In this document: piece after piece, positions 17,278 through 27,006 of the stretch
Numbering within the stretch: position 1 is the first letter of the stretch
Layout: every line of letters begins with the position of its first letter
NCBI RefSeq assembly: GCF_000024465.1
Contig: NC_014010.1
Coordinates: 1,922,001 to 1,986,000 of the forward strand
Source of the DNA: Candidatus Puniceispirillum marinum IMCC1322
Lineage (GTDB): Bacteria; Pseudomonadota; Alphaproteobacteria; Puniceispirillales; Puniceispirillaceae
Length of the DNA: 64,000 bases
Reading direction: 5' to 3'
Program-made: the position numbers and the translations under genes
The notes under the pieces: generated by a model
Told to the model about the DNA's origin: nothing
Seen by the model: only the letters and a program-made list of their open reading frames with translations
Databases searched by the model: none

Positions 17278-20200
17278 CTACAGAATCGGAACGTCATGTC
17301 CGGGCTGGTCGAACCAGTCCTCAATCTCGGCATAGAGGCCGTGATAATCCGTCCCCGGAATGCCATAGAGGAACTGCAGCGCGTTGATGTCGTTCTGCGT
17401 GATGGTGCTTTTTTCCACCGGACCATAGGTCATGATGCTGTTTGATGTATTTTCTTCATCCGGGGTTTTTCCGAAATGTCCCTGTTTTGGCGGGCCGGTA
17501 TGGGTAGACGAATCCGTATAGCCAAACGGATGAGCAAGACCCAACACATGCCCTATCTCATGAATATAGGTTGAAATATGAATTCCTAGTCCCGTACTTA
17601 CCCCGCCCCCCCACCGGACCAGGCTTGCAAAGCCCCCTGAAGACCCAGAATTTTTATTGATGGAAAACTCCAACGCCCCCAACGAATGGGCATTATGCGC
17701 CACCTCAATGAAATCGATAGTGAGGAATGTTTCATATTCGGCCAGCGCGCGTTCCACCTTCGCCCGCGCCGCGTCAATCGTCTGCTGGCTGTTCAACCGC
17801 TTTGTGTTCAGCGACCATGACATATGAAGCGTGCTGCCATCGGGCGGTGTCCACCAAGCCTCGCCATCGAGCAGATATTTCAGATATTGTGTCTGCGTGG
17901 CGGTTTCCTGCGGCGTCAGGCCGGAACGATAGTCGCGGAACCAGTCATCGATCAGCCCGGCGATGCGCTCCTTCAGAACCTCCGAATCCATCCGCAGATA
18001 ATGGTATACCATCCCGATCGAATCGCCGCGGGTGGCTTCGGTCCGCTCCACCGTCTCGCCATGCGCGTTCACCACCGGCAAATCCTGCACCGTCAGTGCC
18101 AGATCGATGGTCTCAACCGTGCCGTCGGGCGCGGTGCGGGTGAGTCGCAAATCATAGGTGCCATCGCCCCCCACGTCGCGGTCATCCTCGGCATCCAGCA
18201 GGTGATAGTCGCCCGGGTCCTGTTCCCCGTCGCCATCCGGATCATAAGGCACGAACCAGATTTTCCCCGTCGCCGCGTCCACCCGGAAGAATTGATTGTC
18301 GGGCGCGCCGGCCGCCGGTGCCATCGTGAAGACACCCGTGCCATCCAGATCGATGATCGGTTTTGTCAGCGGGTGGTTTTCATGGATTTCCCGCGCCAGG
18401 TTGCGGGTTGCGGGCGTGGGCGGTGGCGGCGCGGGCGTGGTCACGGTGACGGGATCGCTGGTGAAGCTCCGCGTGTTGCCGAGGCTGTCGGTGACGGTCA
18501 AGATGGCCCGCCATTCGCCGGCCTCGCCCACACCCGGGGTCACGCTGTTACCGGTGACAGGCCGGCCGTCATCACCCGTGACCGGCACGCCGTCACGGGT
18601 CCAGGTGACGAGTTGCGAGGCGATGCCGTCATCATCGCTGGCGCGGGATGTGGCCGTCAGCGCCTGGCCTGTCCGCGGTGACGCCGGGCCGGTGACCGTC
18701 ACCGATCCGGTGGCCGGGTCGTCGGCATTGGTCAGTTGGAGAGTGAGTATGCGCCGAACGCTATGGCCAGCATCGTCTGTCGCGGTGATCCGAAGGGTGA
18801 TCACGCCGTTCGGATTGTTGGGGTCCTCATAGTCGAGCTGTTTATCTGGTCTGATGATCAGCTGATTGTTCTGTAGCGCAAAACGTTCATCAACCTCCCA
18901 TTCACCATCCCGCTGGCTTTCGACCCGGATCTGGTCAAGGTCATGATTTGGGTCAATGACTAAAACTCTGATACCGGTGTTGAGGGAACGTTCGGTGCGT
19001 TCGTCACCCACAGTTTCCATGATAGCTTGATGTTCGTCATTTATTGTGATGTGTGGTGGTTTGGATGGGGCAGCGTGCTGTCTGACATCCTCCGGATCAA
19101 GAGGGTCAAAAATAACGATTTTTGAAACAGCGGTTTTGCTAAATGTTGTGTTGCCAGCACCTCTGACATTGGGAAAATACAGCGCAGAAATGGTGAATTG
19201 CAATTCAGCAAGACCGTTCACACCTTCGGCATCGAGATCGACATCTCTGCCAAGGAAAAGAATGCCTTCACTGCTAAGGCGCAGCAGGTGGCTGTGCTTG
19301 CCGCCAAGTGTATACAGCGTATAGCCGGGTGATAGATTCGGGTTCAGGTGATCCCCATAGCGCACTTTGCCGATAATGTGATAGTCATCGACAGTTTCCG
19401 GCAATGAAAACACGTAAGCATTATCTTCGAATATGCCGGTCTCGGTGCTGAAAAACCGGATATTCTGTCCAGGATATTCGGTTACTGGCGCAGAGGATGA
19501 TGGTGTTGGATTTGATGTGCCAGATCCGGTTACTGTGAATTCCTGTCGTACCCATTCATGTGTATTGAAGTTGTTGTCATGAATAAGCACGGTCAGCACA
19601 TATGTTCCAGGTGTGCTGGGCGTGAAAGATTGCGATCTGGATACTGGCTCGGTGCGGGTTTCGTGTAGCCACAAATATGTGTATTCAAGCGTGCTGACAT
19701 CCGAATCATGAGCGTCTATCTCTGCAGTAAGAGATGTGCCTGTTTGAACCGATCCATTGCTGAGCCCTGTAATCGACAGGCTGTTCACGATTATCGGTTC
19801 ATCCGCATTGGTCAGCTGGATGGTAAGGTTGCGATAGACGCTGTTGCCAGCAGCATCGGTTGCGGTGATTCGCAGTGCGATTTCGCCGTTTGGATTGTCC
19901 AAATCTTCATAATCGAACTGCTTGCCGGCCTTGACGAATAATGTGTCATTACGCACTTCAAATCGGTCATCGGCCTGCCAGCGTCCATCCTGCTGGCTTT
20001 CGATCCGAATTTGATCAAGATCATCATTCGGATCGCCAGTGATAACGGATATCCCCGTGGGACGCGACGAAACGGTACGTTCGTCCCCCACAGTTTCGCG
20101 AATCATGGTCTGGTCACCATCAATGCCGATATAGGGCGGGGCCGGTGTCACGGAGTCCGGTTCGCTGTGTGGATTGAGCGGATCAAAAATAACAACGCGT

Positions 20201-23200
20201 GAGACAGCCGTCCTGGCAAACTCCAACGTTCCGTTTTCCCTGTCGTGGGGCCAAAAGAGTGCGGAAACAGTAAACTCCAGTTCAGCAAGGCCGTTCACCC
20301 CCTCGGCATCGAGATCGACACCCCTGCCAAGTTTGAGAACACCATCATTTCCGAGGCGCAACAGGTGCCGGTGTTTGCCGCCAAGTGTATAAAGTGTTCG
20401 TCCCGCCGATTCATCAGGGTCAAGATGGTCGCCATAACGCACTGTTCCGATAATGTGATAATCCTCGTCAGTTTCCGGCAGTGAAAACACGTAACCATTG
20501 TCCTTGAATACTCCGATCTCGGTGCTGTAGAAGCGGGCGTTCTGGCTCGGATGCTCGGTTTCTGGTGTAGTTGGTGGTGTAGTTGGTGGTGGGGTTGGAT
20601 TTGAAAGCGCGGGCTCGGTTACCGTGAATTGCTGTTGTGCCGATTTATAATCATTAGAATTGTTGTCACGAATAAGCACAATCAGAACATATGTTCCGGG
20701 TTTACTGGGTGTGAAAGATTTCGATCTGGACAATGGCCCACTATCGGCTTGGTCTGGCTGTGCATATAGATAATACCATACATAGCTGTAGTTGAGCGCG
20801 TTGACATCGGGATCATGAGCTTCAACCACCGCTGTAAGAGACGTGCCTGTTTGAACCGATCCGTTGGTGAGCCCTGTAATCGATAGGCCGTTCACGATTG
20901 TCGGTTCATCCGCATTGGTCAGCTGGATGGTGGTTGTTCGCGAAACTGAATTGTGGATTTCGTCGCGTGCGATGATCCACAGGGTGATTTCACCGTTTGG
21001 ATTATCCTGGCTCTCATAATCAAACTGCTTGCCTTTCTTGATAATCAGTTTGTCCTTTTGAACATCAAATCGGTCGTCAACCTGCCAGCGTCCTTTCTGC
21101 CAGCTTTTGATCACCAGTGAACTAAGGTTGTTATCGACATCACGTACTATCACCGCGATGCCCGTATCGATGTGTTGGGTTACTTCATTGCCAACGGTTT
21201 CGGTGATTTGTGTCTGTTGGGCAGGTAGCCGAATGGTGATGGTGGGCGATGAATCGGCCACGGTAATCGGCTCGCTGAAAAATCGCTCCACATTACCATC
21301 ATTATCCCGTATGTGCAGAATTGCCCGCCAGACGCCTGGTGCATTTGGAATGATTTTGGTGCCAGTCAAAAATGAAACACCTAGAGGATTCTCGCGCACC
21401 GAATACCAAGTGATCCATTGCGCGGCAATACTGTTTTCGCTACTGACTTCGGTGTGAGCTGTCAGCTGCTGACCGGTTAGCGGCGATTCCGAACTGGGGA
21501 CGATGCGAATGGAGCTTATGGTCGGCGCGATATTCGGCGGTGCTTGTAGTGGCGGCGCGGTGACCTCCATATTCTGGCTGTCGATTTCCTGTTGATTATC
21601 GTCATTGTCAACCACGATGGCGACAGCGCGATAGGTGCCGGCGGATGTGGGGGTGAAGCTGCTGCCCTCACCCACCTGAGTGCCGGCACCGTCACGCCAG
21701 ATAAAGGTCTTGCTCTTGATCCCGTCCTCATCGGCGATCGGGGTTGTCTCATGAACCGTCAGCACGGTGTTTGTATTCACGGCTCCCGACAGCTCCGTGC
21801 CATCGGCGGTGATGGCGATTACCCCCGTCGTCGCCTCATTCACGTTGGTCAGGGTGATTGTCACACGCTGTATCGCGCTGCGTGTTGCTGTCTCGTCGGT
21901 TGACGTTGCCGTCGCCGTAATCTCGATTTCATAGATGTTGTCGCGATCCGCATCGCGCGCGGTGTCATGATCCGATTTCGCCGTGAATGTCACAACGCCG
22001 GTTCTGGCGTCGATGTCGAATTTCCTGCCGTCCGTCCCGCCAGTGATGGCATAACTCACCGTACCCGCTGTCGCTGTCGCCTGCGCCGTATAGCCGGTGG
22101 TGGTGCTGCCTTCCGGGATGGAACGCGAGACTGTGCCGGTGCTGGCAAACTCTGGTACCGCCACATCGTTATCCGGATCATTGCGCACGGTCAGCGTGAA
22201 AGTCACCGGGGCAGGATTATCGCCGGTGCCGTTGCCGGTCGCCTGAATGGTTACGCTATGGGTGCCGACACTTAACTGGTCCAGCGTGACGCCGGATGCC
22301 AGATAAAGGTCATACTTTCCGTGCTGACCCGGACCCGCCACCGGCTCATATCTAAACAGGCCGCTGTCCGCCCCCGACAGCGTCAGACCAACCGTGCCAA
22401 GGCCGTCATCCTGAATCGTGATCCGCGCCAGCGCGCCGCCGGGGAGATCGCCACCCTCTTCAACCTGACGGGTTCTCTGACTCAACGACACACTGGTTGG
22501 CCTGGCGTTGGCGGGAACCACAGGCGACGCTTTTGGTGGCGGTGTTGACTCTGTCGGATCAAGCACTTCCTCTTGCGGACCCTGTTCAGGGTCTTCGGGC
22601 GCTTCCTCCGCTGTGCTGAATGACCTTTTCATCAAAATGGCAATCTGCTTGCGCATTTCAGCAACGATCTCCTGAAGGCCTCCTAATTTTGTCTCAATAT
22701 TTCTGATCGTTGAGGTGAGACTCTTGGCAATCTGCTTGATCTTTGCAATGTCCGCCGGTGTGATGTTGGTGGGCCTGCCATCCTCCAGCCAGGCGTTATG
22801 GTTGAGAGGGTCGTAACCATTTGGGGAACGCTCCTTGAGCGCCGCCTCAGTGGCATAACCCTGTACAACCGAATGCGAAAAGGCTGAAATAACCTTGGCG
22901 TTCGCGGGCGCTTTCAGAACCTCTGGCAAGGTGCCAGCATCCGTACCGTCAGGGTTTTTATGGACGACGCCCGCGGCACTGGTATGCGCTATTCGGATAT
23001 TGTTTTTCAGGCTGTCGGGAACAGAACCGCTGTAACGCCCTTGTGCATCGGTGCGGCCAATCAGATAATCCTCGCCCTCCTCCCAGATACCATCGCCATC
23101 ATCGGGATTGAGCTCACCATCACCATTGGCATCGACATAAACAGGCGCGTTTTGTACCGGCGGGTCAAAAACCGACCCGCTAGCCCTCGCAAACCCCTGC

Positions 23201-23436
23201 GTTCCGCCTGATGTTGTGGGGCCACCAGTGTCATCACCTTCCTTGCCAGGTGGTGCTCCCTCCGTTGTAAGGGCAGGTCCACCACCGCCGCCGCCGCAGG
23301 CAGCAAGGATCAGCGCCCAGAAAGACGCACCATAAGGCGTCAGGCTGGTGCTATACCGGCCTGATGGTAATAGGCTATAAGGGCGGTGTAAGCTTCGCTC
23401 AACCAACCCCTGGTTTGATTTGCGCGTTGCTATCAT
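17278..23436 (-). CDS. Giant lipoprotein with cadherin/Ig-like repeats and metzincin protease
   Basis: The 2052-residue protein has a type II signal: a positively charged N-region, then FWALILAAC with lipid-acceptor Cys47 and six glycines. A Ca-site-like DANGDGELNPDDGDG segment follows near residue 105, then Pro/Glu-rich linkers and a cadherin unit near 430-540. A module of about 365 residues is then repeated more than twice (about 740-1570). The C-terminus holds a zinc metalloprotease of the metzincin clan: HEIGHVLGLAH near 1959 and the Met-turn NSIMTYG about 37 residues later, then a serralysin-like NDINALQFLYG. I chose ATG 23436 because GGAAG lies at proper spacing. A TTG 42 bases upstream is the alternative. 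Membrane-tethered serralysin-like enzymes are unusual, since that family is normally secreted. Confidence 0.85.
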   Translation of the reverse strand: MIATRKSNQGLVERSLHRPYSLLPSGRYSTSLTPYGASFWALILAACGGGGGGPALTTEGAPPGKEGDDTGGPTTSGGTQGFARASGSVFDPPVQNAPVYVDANGDGELNPDDGDGIWEEGEDYLIGRTDAQGRYSGSVPDSLKNNIRIAHTSAAGVVHKNPDGTDAGTLPEVLKAPANAKVISAFSHSVVQGYATEAALKERSPNGYDPLNHNAWLEDGRPTNITPADIAKIKQIAKSLTSTIRNIETKLGGLQEIVAEMRKQIAILMKRSFSTAEEAPEDPEQGPQEEVLDPTESTPPPKASPVVPANARPTSVSLSQRTRQVEEGGDLPGGALARITIQDDGLGTVGLTLSGADSGLFRYEPVAGPGQHGKYDLYLASGVTLDQLSVGTHSVTIQATGNGTGDNPAPVTFTLTVRNDPDNDVAVPEFASTGTVSRSIPEGSTTTGYTAQATATAGTVSYAITGGTDGRKFDIDARTGVVTFTAKSDHDTARDADRDNIYEIEITATATSTDETATRSAIQRVTITLTNVNEATTGVIAITADGTELSGAVNTNTVLTVHETTPIADEDGIKSKTFIWRDGAGTQVGEGSSFTPTSAGTYRAVAIVVDNDDNQQEIDSQNMEVTAPPLQAPPNIAPTISSIRIVPSSESPLTGQQLTAHTEVSSENSIAAQWITWYSVRENPLGVSFLTGTKIIPNAPGVWRAILHIRDNDGNVERFFSEPITVADSSPTITIRLPAQQTQITETVGNEVTQHIDTGIAVIVRDVDNNLSSLVIKSWQKGRWQVDDRFDVQKDKLIIKKGKQFDYESQDNPNGEITLWIIARDEIHNSVSRTTTIQLTNADEPTIVNGLSITGLTNGSVQTGTSLTAVVEAHDPDVNALNYSYVWYYLYAQPDQADSGPLSRSKSFTPSKPGTYVLIVLIRDNNSNDYKSAQQQFTVTEPALSNPTPPPTTPPTTPETEHPSQNARFYSTEIGVFKDNGYVFSLPETDEDYHIIGTVRYGDHLDPDESAGRTLYTLGGKHRHLLRLGNDGVLKLGRGVDLDAEGVNGLAELEFTVSALFWPHDRENGTLEFARTAVSRVVIFDPLNPHSEPDSVTPAPPYIGIDGDQTMIRETVGDERTVSSRPTGISVITGDPNDDLDQIRIESQQDGRWQADDRFEVRNDTLFVKAGKQFDYEDLDNPNGEIALRITATDAAGNSVYRNLTIQLTNADEPIIVNSLSITGLSNGSVQTGTSLTAEIDAHDSDVSTLEYTYLWLHETRTEPVSRSQSFTPSTPGTYVLTVLIHDNNFNTHEWVRQEFTVTGSGTSNPTPSSSAPVTEYPGQNIRFFSTETGIFEDNAYVFSLPETVDDYHIIGKVRYGDHLNPNLSPGYTLYTLGGKHSHLLRLSSEGILFLGRDVDLDAEGVNGLAELQFTISALYFPNVRGAGNTTFSKTAVSKIVIFDPLDPEDVRQHAAPSKPPHITINDEHQAIMETVGDERTERSLNTGIRVLVIDPNHDLDQIRVESQRDGEWEVDERFALQNNQLIIRPDKQLDYEDPNNPNGVITLRITATDDAGHSVRRILTLQLTNADDPATGSVTVTGPASPRTGQALTATSRASDDDGIASQLVTWTRDGVPVTGDDGRPVTGNSVTPGVGEAGEWRAILTVTDSLGNTRSFTSDPVTVTTPAPPPPTPATRNLAREIHENHPLTKPIIDLDGTGVFTMAPAAGAPDNQFFRVDAATGKIWFVPYDPDGDGEQDPGDYHLLDAEDDRDVGGDGTYDLRLTRTAPDGTVETIDLALTVQDLPVVNAHGETVERTEATRGDSIGMVYHYLRMDSEVLKERIAGLIDDWFRDYRSGLTPQETATQTQYLKYLLDGEAWWTPPDGSTLHMSWSLNTKRLNSQQTIDAARAKVERALAEYETFLTIDFIEVAHNAHSLGALEFSINKNSGSSGGFASLVRWGGGVSTGLGIHISTYIHEIGHVLGLAHPFGYTDSSTHTGPPKQGHFGKTPDEENTSNSIMTYGPVEKSTITQNDINALQFLYGIPGTDYHGLYAEIEDWFDQPGHDVPIL
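18725..20935 (-). repeat. Two long in-gene duplications of about 1.1 kb
   Basis: Matching landmarks such as the QLTNADEP junction occur at about 18725, 19800 and 20910, spacings of about 1.08 and 1.11 kb. Each unit encodes an ETVGDE...FDYEDxDNPNGEI cadherin-like part, an Ig-like SITGLxNGSVQTGTSLTA part and a YxFSLPET...LYTLGGKH part. The copies have diverged to roughly similar but not identical protein, so this is an old internal duplication within the metalloprotease lipoprotein. Confidence 0.75.
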
Positions 23437-23635
23437 AATCTTCCAATGGCGGCACCTATGCCGCACTATTCGGTTCAACCTAATGCATAAGTTTTAACAA
23501 AACGTTAATTTTACCAATTTTTTTGCTGCATTCAGCCCAGCTAATCACGCCGGATGAACGACGGTTCAAGATGTTTGCGGCGGTTGTCAGATTATCCGCC
23601 AACTGAGCTGGCAATTATGCCTGTCGCGTTAATCT

Positions 23636-24634
23636 TCAATTTTGTGAGGTTGTAAGGCGTTTCAGAAGTTTGCGCGAAAACCCTGCAAATCCGGATGGCA
23701 ATAGAACCACAAAGACCACAAGAACAAGACCGACAATCATGTTGCGAATATCGCCGTAATCCTTGGCTAGTTCGACAACCACCATCATTACCGCAGCCCC
23801 AACCAATGGCCCCCAGGTCGATTTGAGCCCGCCAACAATGACCATGGCCAGCACGAACATTAACAGCGAGAAGTCAAAAAGGCTGGGCCCCGCACTTTTG
23901 AAATGCGCGGCATAGGCGGCACCAGTCAGGCCGGTAAAAAAGGCGGTGATTACAAAGGCTAGTAATTGAAATTTGGTGCGGTTCAATCCGCGAGAAATCG
24001 CGTAGGTGCGGCTGTCACTCAATGCAAGGAATGCCAGTCCAAGCCGCCCGTGGATAACGCTGATTGCGGCGATTAGCGATGCGGCCAGCACGCCAAGAAC
24101 CACATAGAAATTTCCTACCATCCACTGCCCACGCAAGAGCTTGCGGAAACCCAGATCGTCAAGCCGCGAAAATCCCGTTGTCCCGCCAAAGAAACGCTGA
24201 CAACCGCCGCCAACATTGGTGTAGCAGGTGGCCTCGGTGATGATTAAAACGAAAACCATGTAGGATATGGCAAAGGTCAGTAGCGCCACATAAGCCGTGC
24301 CAAGACGCAGACAGGCGAGCCCGATGAAAGCTGCGCATAGCGCCGCTATCAGCCCCGCGAGCGGCATAGCTGCCCAAGGCGAAATATCAAAATAGCTGTT
24401 TAGCATTGCCAGCCCGTAGGCACCGATTGCGAAAATCAGCATCTGTGCCAACGAAAACACGCCTGCATGACCGATGAGCACGTTCCATTGCACGGCTACC
24501 GAAGCCCAAATCATGAAGACGATGATTTGGCTGAGAAAATAACGTTGTGTGACGATCAGCGGCAGGATGGCCATGACAGACAAGAACAGCAATGCTATCA
24601 GCAGATTCCGTTGCAAGGCGGTCAGGCTGTTCAT
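23636..24634 (-). CDS. livM: HAAT-family ABC permease, LivM type
   Basis: The 332-residue inner-membrane permease has about nine hydrophobic segments and the family sequence RLGLAFLALSDSRTYAISRG, the coupling region in the last cytoplasmic loop. The loop GLKSTWGPLVGAA follows, as in LivM. It pairs with LivH to form the translocation path. It is the last gene of a leftward operon, and its start overlaps the livH stop by four bases. The family also carries urea, amides and aromatic acids. The neighbouring enzymes hint at polyamine-like substrates. Confidence 0.9.
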   Translation of the reverse strand: MNSLTALQRNLLIALLFLSVMAILPLIVTQRYFLSQIIVFMIWASVAVQWNVLIGHAGVFSLAQMLIFAIGAYGLAMLNSYFDISPWAAMPLAGLIAALCAAFIGLACLRLGTAYVALLTFAISYMVFVLIITEATCYTNVGGGCQRFFGGTTGFSRLDDLGFRKLLRGQWMVGNFYVVLGVLAASLIAAISVIHGRLGLAFLALSDSRTYAISRGLNRTKFQLLAFVITAFFTGLTGAAYAAHFKSAGPSLFDFSLLMFVLAMVIVGGLKSTWGPLVGAAVMMVVVELAKDYGDIRNMIVGLVLVVFVVLLPSGFAGFSRKLLKRLTTSQN

Positions 24635-25509
24635 GACCGTATCACCTCCTGACGGCCAAAGAGTCCCGCCGGACGGAAGATCAGTACGATGATAACAAGC
24701 CCCAGCATCAATGGCAGGCCATAGCGCGCGCCGATATAGAACTGAACAACAGCCTCGAAAAGTCCCAATATAAGCGCTGCTATGCCAGCCCCCGGAACGC
24801 TTCCTAGCCCGGCCACCACGCAGATGACAAAGGCACGTACTGCCGGGTTGGTTCCCATTTCGGGTGACAGCGTTGACAGCGAGGAAATCATCACGCCCGC
24901 CGCTCCAGCCAGAGCGCCAGCCATTAACAATACTGTCAGATAGGTGTGCTCGGTTCGTACGCCCATCAGTTGCGCAGCTTCCCGGTTCATGGCAGTGGCG
25001 CGGATCGACAGGCCAAATCTTGTTTTGGTCAGGATCAAACCCATACAGCCCAACAGGATTCCGGCAAGCACCAAAATGGCAACTGACTGGTAGGGAATCG
25101 ATGAACCTAGAATGCGGAAAACCCCCTCAATCTGCACGGGCTGCGCAAAAGGATAGGCACCGTAGGCCTTTAGCACGAGATCTTGCAACAACATCCCCAC
25201 ACCCGCCGTGGCCACCAGAATATTGATCTCAAAATCCCGAGTCCCCAGCATGTGACGCACCATCGCTAGATGCATCAACCCCGCCACCAGACCGGCAAAC
25301 ATCACGCCGCCCAGAAAGCTTAGCCATAGTGGCAGGCCCATCTGGCCGGCCAGCGTATAGGCGCAGTAAGCACCTAATGTCATAAATACCCCATGCGCCA
25401 TGTTGAACATCCGCATCGTGCCATAGGTCAGGGCAAGGCCAATGGATCCTAGCGCATACATCGCGCCCAGTGTCAGTCCGCTGAGAATAACCTGAATGAC
25501 TGCGTCCAT
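24631..25509 (-). CDS. livH: HAAT-family ABC permease, LivH type
   Basis: The 292-residue permease has about eight membrane segments and the LivH hallmark near its N-terminus (GLTLGAMYALGSIGLALTYG). The coupling helix RFGLSIRATAMNREAAQLMG and the GLGSVPGAGIAALILG loop are present. It overlaps livM by four bases and follows livF by six, so all are one transcript. Length and hydrophobic pattern match the family. Confidence 0.92.
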   Translation of the reverse strand: MDAVIQVILSGLTLGAMYALGSIGLALTYGTMRMFNMAHGVFMTLGAYCAYTLAGQMGLPLWLSFLGGVMFAGLVAGLMHLAMVRHMLGTRDFEINILVATAGVGMLLQDLVLKAYGAYPFAQPVQIEGVFRILGSSIPYQSVAILVLAGILLGCMGLILTKTRFGLSIRATAMNREAAQLMGVRTEHTYLTVLLMAGALAGAAGVMISSLSTLSPEMGTNPAVRAFVICVVAGLGSVPGAGIAALILGLFEAVVQFYIGARYGLPLMLGLVIIVLIFRPAGLFGRQEVIRS

Positions 25510-25515
25510 GATCCG

Positions 25516-26226
25516 TTAGCCCCCTAGATAAGTTCGCAAGATGTCGTCAAAGCCAGATAATTCATGCCGATCACCGCGCCAGGCGATCTGTCCACCATCC
25601 ATGAGGAAGAATTGTGATCCGATGTTAGTCACCCGGCTTGGGTTTTCCTCAACAACAAGGATGGAGCGGTTCTCGGTTGCCAGCGCTGCCAGCGCCGCGT
25701 AAATCTGTTCGATGATCAGTGGGGCGAGGCCAAGGGACGGCTCGTCAATCAACATCAGATCGCCTTCGGCCATCATGCCACGCCCAATGCCAACCATGCG
25801 CCGTTCACCACCGGACAGCGAATTTGCCCGCTGTTTGCGTCGATCTGCCAGCTTTGGAAAAAGAGCATAGACCGCATCAAGTGATTGGCGCAGACGCAAT
25901 ATGTCCGACTGCGTATATCCACCCATGATTAGGTTCTCTTCAACGGTCATATCGGCAAATAGCTGATCGCCTTGCGGTACAAGAATAATGCCTGCCCCTG
26001 CACGATCCGCAGGCGTTGGCGGAACAGGTGCATTCCGAAAGGTGATCTTGCCTGACCAGGTTTTGTTCAACCCTGCAATGGTGCGCAGAAGGGTTGATTT
26101 ACCATGGCCATTAGGTCCGATCAGCGCGCCCACGGTGCCTTTTTCAAGATCAAGGTCAATGTCGTGTAATACTTGAAGATGGCCATAGCCTGAACATACA
26201 CCGCGGAGTGAAAGCAGAGAGGTCAC
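25516..26226 (-). CDS. livF: HAAT-family ABC ATPase, LivF type
   Basis: The 236-residue ATPase has Walker A GPNGHGKST near residue 37, signature LSGGERRMVGIGRGMM, Walker B LMLIDEPSLGLAP and a switch region near residue 195. The signature and GLAP are characteristic of LivF. It starts with GTG overlapping the livG stop (GTGA). It would drive import together with the LivG subunit, which has an altered signature loop. Confidence 0.92.
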   Translation of the reverse strand: MTSLLSLRGVCSGYGHLQVLHDIDLDLEKGTVGALIGPNGHGKSTLLRTIAGLNKTWSGKITFRNAPVPPTPADRAGAGIILVPQGDQLFADMTVEENLIMGGYTQSDILRLRQSLDAVYALFPKLADRRKQRANSLSGGERRMVGIGRGMMAEGDLMLIDEPSLGLAPLIIEQIYAALAALATENRSILVVEENPSRVTNIGSQFFLMDGGQIAWRGDRHELSGFDDILRTYLGG

Positions 26227-26990
26227 TGCGTTGCCTCCCGCAGTTCTTCGGCCGCAGATCCAAGATAAACGGATTTGACTGTTTCATCACTGGCGATGCC
26301 TGCTGGTGCGCCATCATAGATCAATTTTCCCTGATGCATGATCAGAGCGCGTTCTGCCACCGTCATCAAGAACCGCATGACATGCTCGATGAAAACGATG
26401 CAGATGCCTGATTTTCGAAGCGCCAGCACCATCTCGATGAAGCTGTCTACCTCAGGTGGCATCAAACCGCTTACGGGTTCGTCCAGCAGGAGAAGCTTGG
26501 GTTCATGTGCCACGGCGGTGGCCACCATCAGTTTTTTGCGCGCCAGAGCCGGTATTTCGGCCACCTCGGTATCTGCTAGGTGGCTGAGATTGAAACGGTC
26601 GAGCTGTTCTGCCGCGCGCCGCCGATGTTTGGTTTGGATGCGAAGGTCGGGTCGCTCGAGACCCGATCCGAAAAGGATCGAGACCAGCATGTTCTGCATC
26701 ACAGTAAGGCTGGTAAAGCCGCTTGAGACCTGAAAGGTACGCGCCATGCCCATAGGCAGAAATTTATGCGCCGGAATGCGAGAAATGGATCGCCCATGAA
26801 ACAGAATATCGCCGCCACTAGCGGGGGTAAGACCCGAAATCAGGTCAAAAAAAGTGGTCTTGCCGGCACCATTGGGGCCGCCAATACCGATGGTTTCGCC
26901 CGCATGCACGCTCAGGTCAACCCCGTCAACCGCCGCCAGTGCACCATAGTCCTTTCGTACATTGCGACATTCAAGTAACGGGGCGACCAA
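26223..26990 (-). CDS. livG: HAAT-family ABC ATPase, LivG type, atypical signature
   Basis: The 255-residue ATPase has a clear Walker A (GGPNGAGKTT) and Walker B (LLLLDEPVSGLMPPE), with the switch His in IVFIEHVM. The ABC signature loop, usually like LAYGQQRRLEIA in LivG, reads EIPALARKKLMVATAVA and lacks the Ser/Gly pair. One of the two ATP sites of the LivF-LivG pair may therefore be degenerate. TTG at 26990 is the likely start because no ATG lies before the first strand. It follows the binding-protein gene by 16 bases. Confidence 0.88.
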   Translation of the reverse strand: MVAPLLECRNVRKDYGALAAVDGVDLSVHAGETIGIGGPNGAGKTTFFDLISGLTPASGGDILFHGRSISRIPAHKFLPMGMARTFQVSSGFTSLTVMQNMLVSILFGSGLERPDLRIQTKHRRRAAEQLDRFNLSHLADTEVAEIPALARKKLMVATAVAHEPKLLLLDEPVSGLMPPEVDSFIEMVLALRKSGICIVFIEHVMRFLMTVAERALIMHQGKLIYDGAPAGIASDETVKSVYLGSAAEELREATQ

Positions 26991-27006
26991 GGCTCACATT
27001 CCCTGT

